From assembly GCF_004362525.1 (NCBI RefSeq), contig NZ_SNXS01000006.1, forward strand, positions 62,001-126,000: DNA of 64,000 nt. The letters run 5' to 3'. Shown here piece by piece: positions 34,953 through 44,928 of this stretch; position 1 is the stretch's first letter, and every line of letters starts with the position of its first letter. A model generated the notes under the pieces. It was given only the letters and a program-made list of their open reading frames with translations. It did no database searches and was not told the origin of the DNA. The DNA comes from Roseateles toxinivorans (lineage in GTDB: Bacteria > Pseudomonadota > Gammaproteobacteria > Burkholderiales > Burkholderiaceae_C). A program made the translations under genes and the position numbers.

Positions 34953-35875
34953 CCCATCCAGCCCAGCACGCGCTGCGGCCCGGCCAGTAGGGCCACCAGT
35001 CCGCCGCCGACCAGAAAGGGGCCGAAGGGCACATAGCGGCCCTCGCGCAGGCTGCTGCTCATCTTCATCGCGATGCCGACCACCGCGCCAATCACCGAGG
35101 CTCCCAGCACGATGGGCAGAATCATCTGCCAGCCCAGCCAGGCGCCCAGGGCGGCGAGCAGCTTGAAGTCGCCATAGCCCATGCCCTCCTTGCCGGTGGT
35201 CAGCTTGAACAGCCAGTACACCGACCACAGCGAAAGATAGCCGGCGCAGGCTCCGATCAAGGCCTGCTGCAGCGGCAGGGTCCAGCCCGCGGCGGCGACC
35301 ACCAGGCCGGCCCACAGCAGCGGCTGGTTGATCGAATCGGGCAGCAGGGTCGTGTCCCAGTCGATCGCGGCCAGGGCCACCAGGGCGGCGGCGAAGGCAC
35401 ACCACAGCAGGGTCAGCTCCTGTGCGCCGAAGCGCCAGCCGATGGCAGCGAACAGCAGCCCGGTCAGCGCCTCGACGACGGGATAGCGCGGCGAGATTGG
35501 CGTCTTGCAGGCCGAGCAGCGGCCGCGCAGGCGCAGCCAGCCGATCAGCGGCATGTTCTCGTGCCAGGCCAGCTGGTGGCCGCAACTGGGGCAGCGCGAG
35601 CGCGGCTTGGCAATGGTCAGCGCCGGCAGTGCCTCGACCTTGGCGCTGACCAGGGCGGCCGCGCTGGCCACCTTGTCGGCCTCGGCGGCGCTCAGGCCGG
35701 CCAGCTTCTGCAGGGTCGGCTTATCGCCCAGGTGGGCGGCGGCGTCGCCGAGCCATTGGTGCTCCATCATCAGCGGTACACGGTGCACCACGACATTGAG
35801 GAAGCTGCCCACGCACAGGCCCAGAATACCCAGTGCCCACGGCGACAACAGGAAATGAATCAGCTCTGCATCCAT
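34943..35875 (-). CDS. pilD: Prepilin peptidase / N-methyltransferase PilD
   Basis: PilD (310 residues) is the inner-membrane aspartyl protease that removes prepilin leaders and methylates the new N terminus. The zinc-binding Cys pairs are CPSCGH (95-98) and CSACKTP; the catalytic Asp residues are in [11 protein letters not shown] and [14 protein letters not shown]. Eight hydrophobic helices are evident. The stretch between the first helix and the Cys motif (about residues 40-92) is about 20 residues longer than in the textbook enzyme and Ala-rich. It belongs to the pilB-pilC-pilD-coaE operon. Confidence 0.95.
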   Translation of the reverse strand: MDAELIHFLLSPWALGILGLCVGSFLNVVVHRVPLMMEHQWLGDAAAHLGDKPTLQKLAGLSAAEADKVASAAALVSAKVEALPALTIAKPRSRCPSCGHQLAWHENMPLIGWLRLRGRCSACKTPISPRYPVVEALTGLLFAAIGWRFGAQELTLLWCAFAAALVALAAIDWDTTLLPDSINQPLLWAGLVVAAAGWTLPLQQALIGACAGYLSLWSVYWLFKLTTGKEGMGYGDFKLLAALGAWLGWQMILPIVLGASVIGAVVGIAMKMSSSLREGRYVPFGPFLVGGGLVALLAGPQRVLGWMGWA

Positions 35876-35882
35876 CCCGTGC

Positions 35883-37103
35883 TTACACCACTTGGCCGAG
35901 CTTGAAGATGGGCAGGTACATGGCGACGACGATGCCGCCGATCATGGTGCCCAGGATGACGATGATGATGGGCTCCATCAGGCTGGACAGGCCCTTGACC
36001 ATCTCGTCGACCTCATCCTCGAAGAACTCCGCCGCCTTGGACAGCATATGGTCCAGCGAACCGGATTCTTCGCCGATGGACGACATCTGCAGCACCATGC
36101 TGGGGAAGATATTGGTCGACTGCATCGAGGTTGTCAGCGAGGAGCCGGTCGAGACATCGCGCTGGATCTGCTCGGTCGCCTCGGCAAACACGGCATTGCC
36201 CGAGGCGCCGCCGACCGAGTCCAGCGCCTCCACCAGCGGAACGCCGGCAGCGAACATCGTGGCCAGTGTGCGCGTCCAGCGCGCCACGGCCGATTTGTAG
36301 AGCAGGTCGCCGAAGATCGGAATCTTCAGCAGCAGCCGGTCCATGGTCTTCTGCATCTTCTCCGAGCGCTTCCAGCTCTGCAGGAAGAAATAGATGCCGC
36401 CACCCAGGAAACCGAATATCAGATACCAGTAGGAGACGAAAAACTCCGACATCGCGATCACCGCCAGGGTCGGGGCGGGCAGGTCGGCGCCAAAGGATTT
36501 GAAAACATCCTTGAACGCCGGCACGACGAAAATCATGATCACGGCCAGCACGACAAAGGCCACCACCATCACGCCTATCGGATACATCAAGGCGCCGCGA
36601 ATCTTGTTTTTCAGCGCAACCGACTTTTCCTGGTAAATGGCCAGCCGGTCCAGCAGCGCTTCCAGAATACCGCCGGCCTCGCCGGCCTCGACCAGATTGC
36701 AATACAGCGCGTCGAAATACATCGGGTGCTTGCGAAATGCGGTGGACAAACTGGTGCCGGTTTCCACATCACCGCGAATATCGTTGAGCAGCCGGGTCAG
36801 CTTGGGGTTCGGGCTGCCGCGGGCAACGATATCGAAGGCCTGCAGCAGCGGCACACCGGCGCGCATCATTGTCGACAGCTGGCGGGTGAAGATGGCGATG
36901 TCTTTTTGCTGGATCGACTTGCCGCCGCTGAGCCGGCGCTTCTTGACCTTGCTGACGAGGATGCCCTGGCGCCGCAGCGTGGCATTGACCATGGCTTCGC
37001 CGCCGGCACGGATTTCCCCGCGCACGATCTTGCCGTTGCGGTCCTTGCCTTCCCATTCGTAGACGAATTCCGGAATATTCTTTACCGCCGCTGACGTCGC
37101 CAT
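35883..37103 (-). CDS. pilC: Type IV pilus inner-membrane platform protein PilC
   Basis: PilC (406 residues) is the GspF-family platform on which PilB and PilT act. Two GspF domains are visible (about 75-198 and 278-400), each with predicted cytoplasmic helices and hydrophobic segments (GVMVVAFVVLAVIMIFVVPAF, YWYLIFGFLGGGIYFFL, PIIIVILGTMIGGIVVAMYLPIF). The ATG is preceded by AGGAGGTGAT, an extended match to the 16S rRNA tail, suggesting strong translation. It is between pilB and pilD. Confidence 0.96.
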   Translation of the reverse strand: MATSAAVKNIPEFVYEWEGKDRNGKIVRGEIRAGGEAMVNATLRRQGILVSKVKKRRLSGGKSIQQKDIAIFTRQLSTMMRAGVPLLQAFDIVARGSPNPKLTRLLNDIRGDVETGTSLSTAFRKHPMYFDALYCNLVEAGEAGGILEALLDRLAIYQEKSVALKNKIRGALMYPIGVMVVAFVVLAVIMIFVVPAFKDVFKSFGADLPAPTLAVIAMSEFFVSYWYLIFGFLGGGIYFFLQSWKRSEKMQKTMDRLLLKIPIFGDLLYKSAVARWTRTLATMFAAGVPLVEALDSVGGASGNAVFAEATEQIQRDVSTGSSLTTSMQSTNIFPSMVLQMSSIGEESGSLDHMLSKAAEFFEDEVDEMVKGLSSLMEPIIIVILGTMIGGIVVAMYLPIFKLGQVV

Positions 37104-37154
37104 ATCACCTCCTGGGGTCCCATCCCCAGCCTGCTGATTGTCCCCGCTGGGGGC

Positions 37155-38876
37155 TTATTCGTTCGTGACCGAAATCACTTCTTCCAGGGTTGTCATACCC
37201 GCCCGGACCTTGATCAATCCCGAGGCGCGCAGGTCGCGCACGCCCTCCTTGCGGGCCTGGTCGGCAATATCCACCGCCGTGCCCAGGGCGAGAATGATGC
37301 GTTGAATTGCATCGGTGATGGGCATCACCTGATACAGGCCGACCCGGCCCCGATACCCATTGTTGCAATTCGAGCAGCCCACGGCGCGATAAGGTTTCCA
37401 GTTGCCGTCGAGATCCACCTCGGCAAAACCGGCGCGCACCATCGCCTCGCGGGGATAGTCGGCCGGCACCTTGCAGTTTTCGCAGAGGCGCCGCGCCAGG
37501 CGCTGGGCGGTGATCAGCAGGATGCTGGAGGCGATGTTGAACGGCGCCACGCCCATGTTCAGCAGCCGGGTGAGGGTGGACGGCGCATCGTTGGTGTGCA
37601 GCGTGGACATCACCATATGGCCGGTCTGGGCGGCCTTGATGGCAATGTCGGCGGTGTCCAGGTCACGGATTTCACCGACCATGATCACGTCCGGATCCTG
37701 GCGCAGAAAGGCCTTCAGCGCGGCGGCAAAGGTCAGGCCGGCCTTGTCGTTGACATTGACCTGGTTGACGCCGGGCAGGTTGATTTCGGCCGGGTCTTCG
37801 ACGGTGGCGATATTCACGCCGGGCTGGTTCAGTATGTTCAGGCAGGTGTACAGCGACACCGTCTTGCCCGAGCCGGTGGGCCCGGTGACCAGAATCATGC
37901 CGTAGGGCCGATGGATGCAGGCCAGCAGCCGCTCCTTCTCGATCTTCTCGTAGCCTAGCGCCTCGATGCCCAGCTTGGCGCTGGACGGATCGAGAATCCG
38001 GATCACGATCTTCTCGCCGAACAGGGTCGGCAGGGTGCTGACCCGGAAGTCGATCGCCTTGTTGCCGAACTTCAGCTTCATGCGGCCGTCCTGCGGCACG
38101 CGGCGCTCGGCGATGTCCATGCGCGAGATCACCTTGATGCGTGAGGCCAGCTTGTCCTTGATGGCAATCGGCGGCTGGGTGATCTCGCGCAGCTCGCCGT
38201 CAATGCGAAAGCGCACGCGGTAGTGATACTCGTAGGGCTCGAAGTGCAGGTCCGAGGCGCGCATATTGATCGCGTCGATCAGCATCTTCTGCAGGAAACG
38301 CACCACCGGTGCGTCTTCCACATCGGTCTGCACATCCGCCGTTTCGGGCGCGGCATTCTCTTCGTCTGTGACGTCGAACTCGAAGTCGCCGCCGGAGATC
38401 GACTCCAGCGCCTCGTTGGCGCTGGTCGTGCTGCCCTCGACCAGCTTGGCCAGCTTGTCATGCTCGACGATCACCCATTCGGGCGACAGCTGGGTGGCGA
38501 ACTTGATGCGTTCCACCGCCTCCTGGTCGGTCGGGTCGGCCCCGGCGATGAACAGGCGGCTGCCGCGCCGGCCCAGCACCAGCACCTGGTACTGGGCGGC
38601 GAGCTTGGTGTCGATGATGTTGCGTGGCAGCTTCTGCGTGTCCAGCGCATTCAGGTCCAGCAGCGGCAGGGCCAGCGCATGGGCCAGCGTGTGTGCCAGT
38701 TCTGTCGGCGAGACCGCACTGGCCGCCATCACCGCCGCGACGAAGCTGGTCTTTTTCTCCTTGGCGCTGCGCGCCAGTTCCTCGGCCGCCTTGGGCTGCA
38801 GCTTGCCGGCATGCACCAGCACCCGTGCCACACCGGACAGTGTGGAATGCAGGGGTTCGGCAAGGGGAGTTTCCAC
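37155..38876 (-). CDS. pilB: Type IV pilus extension ATPase PilB
   Basis: PilB (573 residues) is the hexameric ATPase driving pilus extension. It has the N-terminal GspE-type (MshEN) domain (about 1-150), Walker A GPTGSGKT, the Asp box with VEDPAEI, Walker B region VIMVGEIRDLDTADIAIKAAQTGH, and the zinc-binding Cys pairs CENC and CSNC. The start is a GTG; no ATG lies upstream in frame before a stop. It heads the minus-strand pilBCD operon; the gene to its right is divergent, with 236 bases between. Confidence 0.95.
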   Translation of the reverse strand: METPLAEPLHSTLSGVARVLVHAGKLQPKAAEELARSAKEKKTSFVAAVMAASAVSPTELAHTLAHALALPLLDLNALDTQKLPRNIIDTKLAAQYQVLVLGRRGSRLFIAGADPTDQEAVERIKFATQLSPEWVIVEHDKLAKLVEGSTTSANEALESISGGDFEFDVTDEENAAPETADVQTDVEDAPVVRFLQKMLIDAINMRASDLHFEPYEYHYRVRFRIDGELREITQPPIAIKDKLASRIKVISRMDIAERRVPQDGRMKLKFGNKAIDFRVSTLPTLFGEKIVIRILDPSSAKLGIEALGYEKIEKERLLACIHRPYGMILVTGPTGSGKTVSLYTCLNILNQPGVNIATVEDPAEINLPGVNQVNVNDKAGLTFAAALKAFLRQDPDVIMVGEIRDLDTADIAIKAAQTGHMVMSTLHTNDAPSTLTRLLNMGVAPFNIASSILLITAQRLARRLCENCKVPADYPREAMVRAGFAEVDLDGNWKPYRAVGCSNCNNGYRGRVGLYQVMPITDAIQRIILALGTAVDIADQARKEGVRDLRASGLIKVRAGMTTLEEVISVTNE

Positions 38877-39112
38877 GTGGGGGGCTGCGCTTTCGGAATC
38901 AATGCAGTGGATGGAGAATCATCGCCGTATCAGGCGCACTGTACATCGTGCAAAACGCGAAGACGCGGCGCCGTGGCGCTTCTGCACATGCTGTTTTCGA
39001 CCTGATTGATGCCGACTTGATGCGGCCAATGCGCAGATATGCGGCAGGATAGCGCCTCAGATTCGCCATTGCCTACGATGCGGTTGCCGCCGGGAGCCAA
39101 CGGGAGGCCAGT

Positions 39113-42100
39113 ATGTCCGAGCCCAAGGATTCGCCCACGCAGCAGTGGGCCAGCGAGATGGAGGTCATCCTTCATCAGGTGTCGAGCGAGCCTGTCGTCG
39201 CGGTCGCCGTTGACGGCAGCGGTGGCAAGACATCGGAGCCGCCCGTGACCCGGGCCGATCCCGATGCCGCCCTGAGGGAGGCATACCCCGGGGCACTGCG
39301 TGCCGCCGAAGCGGCGGTCCTTCTGCTGGTCCATCCGGCCCTGGTGAAGGACGCCGAGAAGATCAGCTCCGACTTCATCTCGGCCGCCAAGGCGAAAGCC
39401 GGCGGCGCTGCCTGGCGCGAGGCGATGGCGCTGCTCGACAAGGTGGCGCCGGCCTGCGAAGTCGCCAGGCAGGAGGGCCTGGCATACGATCAGGCGCTGC
39501 TCGCCGCCGACCAGGCCGTCGCCCTGCTGGCGCAGCCGGTGGTGAAGAACGAGGCCCTGCACATCAAGACCACCTTGATAGAGGCCGCCAAGACCCAGGT
39601 CAACGTCACCGGCGACCGGGCCGGCGCGTTGGGTCTGCTGGGCCAGGTCGCCGCTGCCTGTGCGGCGGCGAAGGAGATTGCAGACAGGTATGCAGCGGCC
39701 TTGCAGGTGGCCGAAGACGCGGCCGCGGCACTGACCCACCCCGTTGTCGCACCCGAAGTGGCGCTGCTGAGGATCGAGACCATAGAGGCCGCCAAGACCG
39801 CCGCCACGGCGGGCGACTCGGGCACCGCCATGACCCTGCTGGCCCAGGCGGGCAAGCGCTGCCAGCTGGCCAAGGTGCACACCCAGCGCTATGTCGATGG
39901 TCTGGCGCTGGCCATCAACCGCTTCAACTGGATGTATGGCCAGTGCAAGGGCTGGAGTGATGGCTGGGCCAGCGAATTCGGCAGCCTTCTGCTGGGGGTC
40001 GCGGATGTCATACCAGACATCGCAGCAAACAATCTCACCGCGGCAGAAGCCAAGGCGACGGCTGGCGAATACCTGGATGCCATGGCGCTGCTGGAAGCAT
40101 TGGAAAAACGGGTCAACGCCGTGACCAAGACCAAGGGCGAAGCCGACGCCTTTTATCAGAAGTGGAAGGCGAGCGACCAGCTCCTCAAGGCATCCTACGG
40201 CACGGCTTCGGTCTTCCCTGTGGCTGCGCCAGTCATCCTGACCCGCATCAACAGTGTCAAGGCGCTGGTGCTTGATCAAGGTGTCGCGACCGCCCGCCTG
40301 GGCAACTATGTCGCCGCATCGGACGCGCTGAAGCCCTTTGACGCGCAGTATGCCGCGGTACAGGCGCTGCTGGTCCAGCACCAGGACTTTCAGACCCAGC
40401 GTGCGGCAGCGGTGAGCCGCATCGACTCCTTGAGCCACGGCGATGTGGCGGTCGACAAGGCCCAGATCACCACCAGCCGCCTGACCGCCGCAGACGCCAA
40501 GGTCGTGTCCGGCGACTATGCCGAGGCGCTGGCCCTGCTGGCCAAGGTCGATGGCGAATGCACGGCGATCGCCGGCTATGGAATCGCGCTCACCGCGGCC
40601 AAGGCGGCGGTGGCGCTGCTCACCGATCCCGTCGTGGCCGGTGACAGGGTCCGCATCCAGAGCGAGCGCATCGATGCCGCCGTGGCCCTGGCGGCTGCCT
40701 TGGACCACGCCGGCGCGACGCTGCTGCTGGGCAAGGTGGCGGCTGAATGCGACGCCGCCAAGGCCGTGGTCACCGGCGCGGGCGAGGCCGCGGCTGCCCA
40801 TGGCGCGGCGCAGGCACCGATTGCGGGCGTCTTGACCGCGCCCGAGCCGGCCTTCAAGGCGGTGGAGGACATGGTGGCTGCGCTCGATGGCCTGGGCGAA
40901 GTGATCAAGGACGACCGCGAGGCCATCCGCGCCACAATCGCCCTGGCCCGGGCCGCCGTGGCCAAGCCGGAGGACGGCGGTGATCCCAAGGCCCTGCTTG
41001 AGCAAGCCGCCAATGCCTGCCTTCCGGCCCGCGCCGTGGCCGACAGGCACGGACAATACCTGCTGGCCCTGGCCGATGCCGAGTTGCAGCTGGTCGCCCT
41101 GGCCGAGCCGCTGATTGCCGTCGACAAGGACAAGATCGGGCTGGACCGCATCACCAAGGCCAGGGAGGACATCAAGCCCCCGGCCCGGGACTATGCCGGC
41201 GCGCTGGCCGAACTGGCCAAGGTGCCGGCCGACTGCGCCAAGGCCAAGGCCGTCGTTGCGCAGGACGCCGCCTACCAGACCGCCCTCACCGCCGCCAAGC
41301 TGAAGGCGGCCGCCTTGACCGAGCCGCTGGTCGCTGCCGACAAGCTGAAGATCGACACCGACCTGATCGCTGCCGCGCAAACCAAGGTGACCACCCGGCT
41401 GTATGCCGAGGCGATGGAGCTGCTGGCCAGGGTGGCCGGTGCCTGCGACGTGGCGAAGAAGGTCGTTGCAGACGAAGCCGCCTACCGGCTCCAGCTGGCG
41501 CCGGCGAAAGCCAATCTTGCCGAGCTGAATACCCAGATCGGCCTTGTCGAGGCCTTGTTTGGCGTGTGGCAGGCGAAGCGGGATATTGCAGCCGCCATCC
41601 AGCTCAACCATGTGGATGCTGCCGAGGCGCTTGCCCTGGCTCGCGACTTTGCCGGGGCCGTGGCCCTGCTGGCCAGCGGCGAGCTGCAGACCGCCACCGC
41701 AACCAAAGACACCACGGACTATTACTGGGCCGGTGGCTCGCTGCACTATGCCAATCAGGCCATCGCCGCGCTGGAAGCTCATGCTGGGGTCGCTGCGGTG
41801 GCCGTCGAAATAGCCGCCCTCAAGACCCGGTATCTCAACGGCGAGAATCTGCGTGCCGGCGGCAAGTACGCAGCCGCCCGTCAGGTGGGCTTGGAGATTC
41901 AATGGGCCTGCCCGCCCGCAACCAAGATCGCCGTGCTGCATGAGGCCTATCTGCCCAAGCTCGCCGCGGCCAAGACGCGCATGCTGACCTGCACCGGGCT
42001 GGTGAGCGGGCTGTCGCCCGCGGTGGCGCTGATCTCCGACAGACTCAAAGACCTCCAGACCCGTTGGCTGGATGCCGCCGAGACCCATGCCAAGGGCCGC

Positions 42101-44095
42101 GAGTACGCGGGCGCCACCCAGCTGCTCGATGCGGTCGATGCCCAATGCACGGCGCTCGAAACCCTGGTCACGGATCACGGCAGCTACGTCACCGCCCTGG
42201 CCGCTGCCGAAAGCGAGTTGGTGCCGCTCACCCAGCCGGTGGTGGCCGCCGATGTGGAGCGCATCCGGCGGGACCGCATCGAGGCGGCCAGGAGCGCGGC
42301 GGCGGGCCTGGACTACAAGACCGCCCTGCAGCTGCTGGGCAAGGTCAAGGCCGAGTGCGACACCGCTGCGGCCGTGGCGGCCGGGCATGCTGCCGTGGCC
42401 AAGGGCGGCGCGGATGCGAAGCTGCTGCTCGACGGCACGGCCGAGGGCAGTGCAGCAGCCTGGCTGGAGGCCGAGAAGCTGCTCAAGGGACTCACCGAAC
42501 GACATGCAGCCCGGGCAGCGATCAAGGACCGCACCGATCCGATCGGGCAGGCGCTTGCCGCGGCCAAGGCGCTGGCGCCGGCCGAGGCCAAGCCCAAGAT
42601 CGAGGCCGTCGTCGACCAGTGTGTGGCTGCCCAGGAGGTGGGTGACCGACATCTGGAGTACGGCAAGGCGCTGCTCGCCGCAGAGGCCTTGGTCAATGGC
42701 TTGACCGAGCCGAGCATGGTGACCGACAAGGCCCGGATCACGCTCGACCGGATAGACGCGGCCAAGGCCAAGGCCCTGCTGCACGATTACCGTGGCCCCG
42801 TCGGCCTGCTGGAGCCGGTGGCCAACGAGTGCGCTGCCGCCACCGCGCTGGCCGAGCAGTTCACCGGCTACAGCGACGAGCTCGTCAAGGCGCAAGCCAC
42901 GCTGGATGGCCTGAACGCGCTGACGCCGCTGGATCCGCACATCGGCGCCGACGTGCAGAAAATCCTCGACGAGTGCATCACCGCCGCCAAGACGCTGGCC
43001 CTGCCTGCGACCCGGGACTACGCTGGCGCACGCAAGCTGCTGGCCAAGGTGGCCACACGCTGCAAGGGCGCGGAGCTGAAGAAGAGCATGCTGGGCGGGA
43101 CCGATCCGACCAAGGGGGATGTCGATGCCATCCTGGGCATGGATGGCGGCAAGCAGCTCCTCGACGATGTGATCGCCCATCTGCCGGCCACGACCAAGCG
43201 CTCGGTGGTGCAGGCGGCGATACAGGCCCGCTTCAATGTGGAACTGAAGAACTACACCAAGGATGGCGTGCTCAAGCCGGACACCGAGGCACATCCCACC
43301 ACGCTGAAGAAGCTCTACCAGCTGATGGCCATGGTGCCGGATGTCCATACCGAGGGCATCAAGATCGATCGTTACGGCGGCAGGAGCTTCGAAAAGGCCA
43401 ACCAGGACCGGGGCTCCCTCTATCAGCCCGGCGTGGCCAGGGTCGTGCTGAGCTGCGGCCGTGCCAAGGATGGCGATCCCCATCCCCTTGCCAATTCCGT
43501 CTATGCGCTGCCGGACGTGGAGCCCGAATGCGAGCTGGTACCCGACAGCGCCACGTCGCCAGCGCCCAAGTACTTTGACTGGACCTCCCTGCATGAGCTG
43601 GGCCATGCGATCGACGACAAGAAGCAGTTCATGGCCAGCAAGGAAGGCGACGCGGAGTTCGGCGGCTGGCGCATGCATGGCCGCGATGTGACGCCGCTGG
43701 CCGTCGCGGCGGCAGCCAAGTTCAACTACCCGGCGCAGGACTATCTGATCGAGTACCTGTTGACCAAGGGCGGCACGCCCCCGATGCCGGACCCCGCGCG
43801 CCTCGATTGGGCCGGCTGCAAGGCCCAGGCCGAGGCCTGGTGCGATGCCGTGCGCGTGGACAAGCAGCTGTGGGAGCTGGGCAGCGAAACCAAGAAGCGC
43901 GCCATCGGCGACCGGGTCTACCACGAGGCCTATCCCGGCACCTGGGTCAGTTACGACCTGGCCGCCCGCAGCAAGGGCATCACCGGCTACCAGTTCCGCG
44001 CGCCGGCCGAGTGGCTGTCCGAGCTCTATGCTGCCCACCGGATGGAAAAACTGAAAGCCAGCCATCCGGCGAATGCCTGGCTTGCCTCCCTCTAG
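39113..44095 (+). CDS. Giant helical-repeat protein with C-terminal HExxH zincin domain
   Basis: A 1,660-residue protein that I do not recognise as a named family. There is no signal peptide or membrane helix. Residues about 58-1,350 are around 17 degenerate helical modules of 65-80 residues. A typical one reads Y..AL..A...V..L..P.V..D...I...RI.AA...A..GDYA.AL.LL.KV..EC..AK. The C-terminal 300 residues are different: HELGH at 1494-1498 is a zinc-protease motif, and a downstream FRAPAEWLSELYAAH could give the third ligand, a layout common in bacterial toxin proteases. The start has GGGAGG upstream. It heads a group with the CpXC gene and another repeat protein. An effector or processing protease delivered by the neighbouring contractile-like system is my inference. 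Confidence 0.75.
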   Translation: MSEPKDSPTQQWASEMEVILHQVSSEPVVAVAVDGSGGKTSEPPVTRADPDAALREAYPGALRAAEAAVLLLVHPALVKDAEKISSDFISAAKAKAGGAAWREAMALLDKVAPACEVARQEGLAYDQALLAADQAVALLAQPVVKNEALHIKTTLIEAAKTQVNVTGDRAGALGLLGQVAAACAAAKEIADRYAAALQVAEDAAAALTHPVVAPEVALLRIETIEAAKTAATAGDSGTAMTLLAQAGKRCQLAKVHTQRYVDGLALAINRFNWMYGQCKGWSDGWASEFGSLLLGVADVIPDIAANNLTAAEAKATAGEYLDAMALLEALEKRVNAVTKTKGEADAFYQKWKASDQLLKASYGTASVFPVAAPVILTRINSVKALVLDQGVATARLGNYVAASDALKPFDAQYAAVQALLVQHQDFQTQRAAAVSRIDSLSHGDVAVDKAQITTSRLTAADAKVVSGDYAEALALLAKVDGECTAIAGYGIALTAAKAAVALLTDPVVAGDRVRIQSERIDAAVALAAALDHAGATLLLGKVAAECDAAKAVVTGAGEAAAAHGAAQAPIAGVLTAPEPAFKAVEDMVAALDGLGEVIKDDREAIRATIALARAAVAKPEDGGDPKALLEQAANACLPARAVADRHGQYLLALADAELQLVALAEPLIAVDKDKIGLDRITKAREDIKPPARDYAGALAELAKVPADCAKAKAVVAQDAAYQTALTAAKLKAAALTEPLVAADKLKIDTDLIAAAQTKVTTRLYAEAMELLARVAGACDVAKKVVADEAAYRLQLAPAKANLAELNTQIGLVEALFGVWQAKRDIAAAIQLNHVDAAEALALARDFAGAVALLASGELQTATATKDTTDYYWAGGSLHYANQAIAALEAHAGVAAVAVEIAALKTRYLNGENLRAGGKYAAARQVGLEIQWACPPATKIAVLHEAYLPKLAAAKTRMLTCTGLVSGLSPAVALISDRLKDLQTRWLDAAETHAKGREYAGATQLLDAVDAQCTALETLVTDHGSYVTALAAAESELVPLTQPVVAADVERIRRDRIEAARSAAAGLDYKTALQLLGKVKAECDTAAAVAAGHAAVAKGGADAKLLLDGTAEGSAAAWLEAEKLLKGLTERHAARAAIKDRTDPIGQALAAAKALAPAEAKPKIEAVVDQCVAAQEVGDRHLEYGKALLAAEALVNGLTEPSMVTDKARITLDRIDAAKAKALLHDYRGPVGLLEPVANECAAATALAEQFTGYSDELVKAQATLDGLNALTPLDPHIGADVQKILDECITAAKTLALPATRDYAGARKLLAKVATRCKGAELKKSMLGGTDPTKGDVDAILGMDGGKQLLDDVIAHLPATTKRSVVQAAIQARFNVELKNYTKDGVLKPDTEAHPTTLKKLYQLMAMVPDVHTEGIKIDRYGGRSFEKANQDRGSLYQPGVARVVLSCGRAKDGDPHPLANSVYALPDVEPECELVPDSATSPAPKYFDWTSLHELGHAIDDKKQFMASKEGDAEFGGWRMHGRDVTPLAVAAAAKFNYPAQDYLIEYLLTKGGTPPMPDPARLDWAGCKAQAEAWCDAVRVDKQLWELGSETKKRAIGDRVYHEAYPGTWVSYDLAARSKGITGYQFRAPAEWLSELYAAHRMEKLKASHPANAWLASL

Positions 44096-44116
44096 CCGAC
44101 CGGACGGGAACTCTCC

Positions 44117-44809
44117 ATGTCACTCTTCAAGCAGCAAGTCATCGCCTGCCCGGCCTGCGGCAAGCCGGTCGATTTCAATGTGGCCTACAGCGTCAACGCC
44201 GACCGCCGGCCCGATCTGCGCGATGCCGTGTTCGACGGCAGCTTCCAGCGTCAGACCTGCGGCGCCTGCCAGGAAAACTTCAGCCTGGCGCCGGAGCTGA
44301 ACTACCTGGACACGGGCCGCGGCCAATGGCTTGCCATCCACCCGGCGGACGCCATAGACGCCTGGAAGGCGATCGAGGCCCAGGATCTGGCCGTCTTCAA
44401 CCGGTCCTATGGCGACCGGGCCGTCGGCGTTGCCCGCGAGCTGGGCGCCGGACTGAAGGCGCGGGTCGTGTTCGGCCTCGCCGCCTTCCGGGAGAAGCTG
44501 CTCGCGGCCGAAGAGGGCCTTGACGACGTCGATCTGGAACTGCTGAAGATGGCCATCGTGCGCAAGTCGCCCGAATTGCCGATGGGGCCGGGCGTCGAAT
44601 TGCGCTTCGTCGAAGTCACCGTCGACCAAAGCCTGGTCTTCGCCTGGCTGGATGCCGACAACGAGCAGGTCATCGAGATGTTGCAGATCTCTCGCCAGAG
44701 CTATCGCGAGATCGCCGATGACCGCAGCGACTGGCAGCCGCTGCGCGACCAGCTTTCGGCCGGTCTCTTCGTCGACATGCGTCGGCTGCTGACCGGCGGC
44801 GCAGCTTGA
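44117..44809 (+). CDS. CpXC-domain zinc-binding protein
   Basis: A 230-residue protein. The N-terminal domain (about 8-130) has the CpXC pattern: CPACG at 10-14 and CGAC near 50-53, predicted to bind zinc, followed by FSLAPELNYLDTGRGQWLAIHP. The C-terminal half (about 130-225) is a mixed fold without motifs I recognise. CpXC is a family of uncharacterised bacterial proteins. It starts 21 bases after the zincin gene with GGGAACTCTCC before the ATG, so they are likely cotranscribed. A role as partner or immunity protein of the zincin is possible but unsupported by any motif. Confidence 0.72.
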   Translation: MSLFKQQVIACPACGKPVDFNVAYSVNADRRPDLRDAVFDGSFQRQTCGACQENFSLAPELNYLDTGRGQWLAIHPADAIDAWKAIEAQDLAVFNRSYGDRAVGVARELGAGLKARVVFGLAAFREKLLAAEEGLDDVDLELLKMAIVRKSPELPMGPGVELRFVEVTVDQSLVFAWLDADNEQVIEMLQISRQSYREIADDRSDWQPLRDQLSAGLFVDMRRLLTGGAA

Positions 44810-44928
44810 AATGAGCAAACGGCTTGCCCGGTTCTCGGGGATAGCGGAAACTCCATCGCTGTCGGCCCTGCCCATGCAGGACCGCGCACCCATACAGCCG
44901 GCCTCAGTGACATTCCAGGAGCCCATAG

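Noticed and set aside
34953-35585. N-terminal extension of coaE reaching into pilD
   Set aside because: The extension is an alternative-frame reading of pilD; the P-loop near residue 12 of the shorter product matches the normal CoaE length of about 207 residues.
38877-39112. Possible divergent promoters between pilB and the zincin gene
   Set aside because: No clear -35/-10 or -24/-12 pair with correct spacing stood out by eye.
38930-44065. A 1,711-codon open frame on the minus strand
   Set aside because: It is the mirror of the zincin gene. The plus-strand frame has a Shine-Dalgarno, coherent repeats and the HELGH motif; the mirror has none of these.
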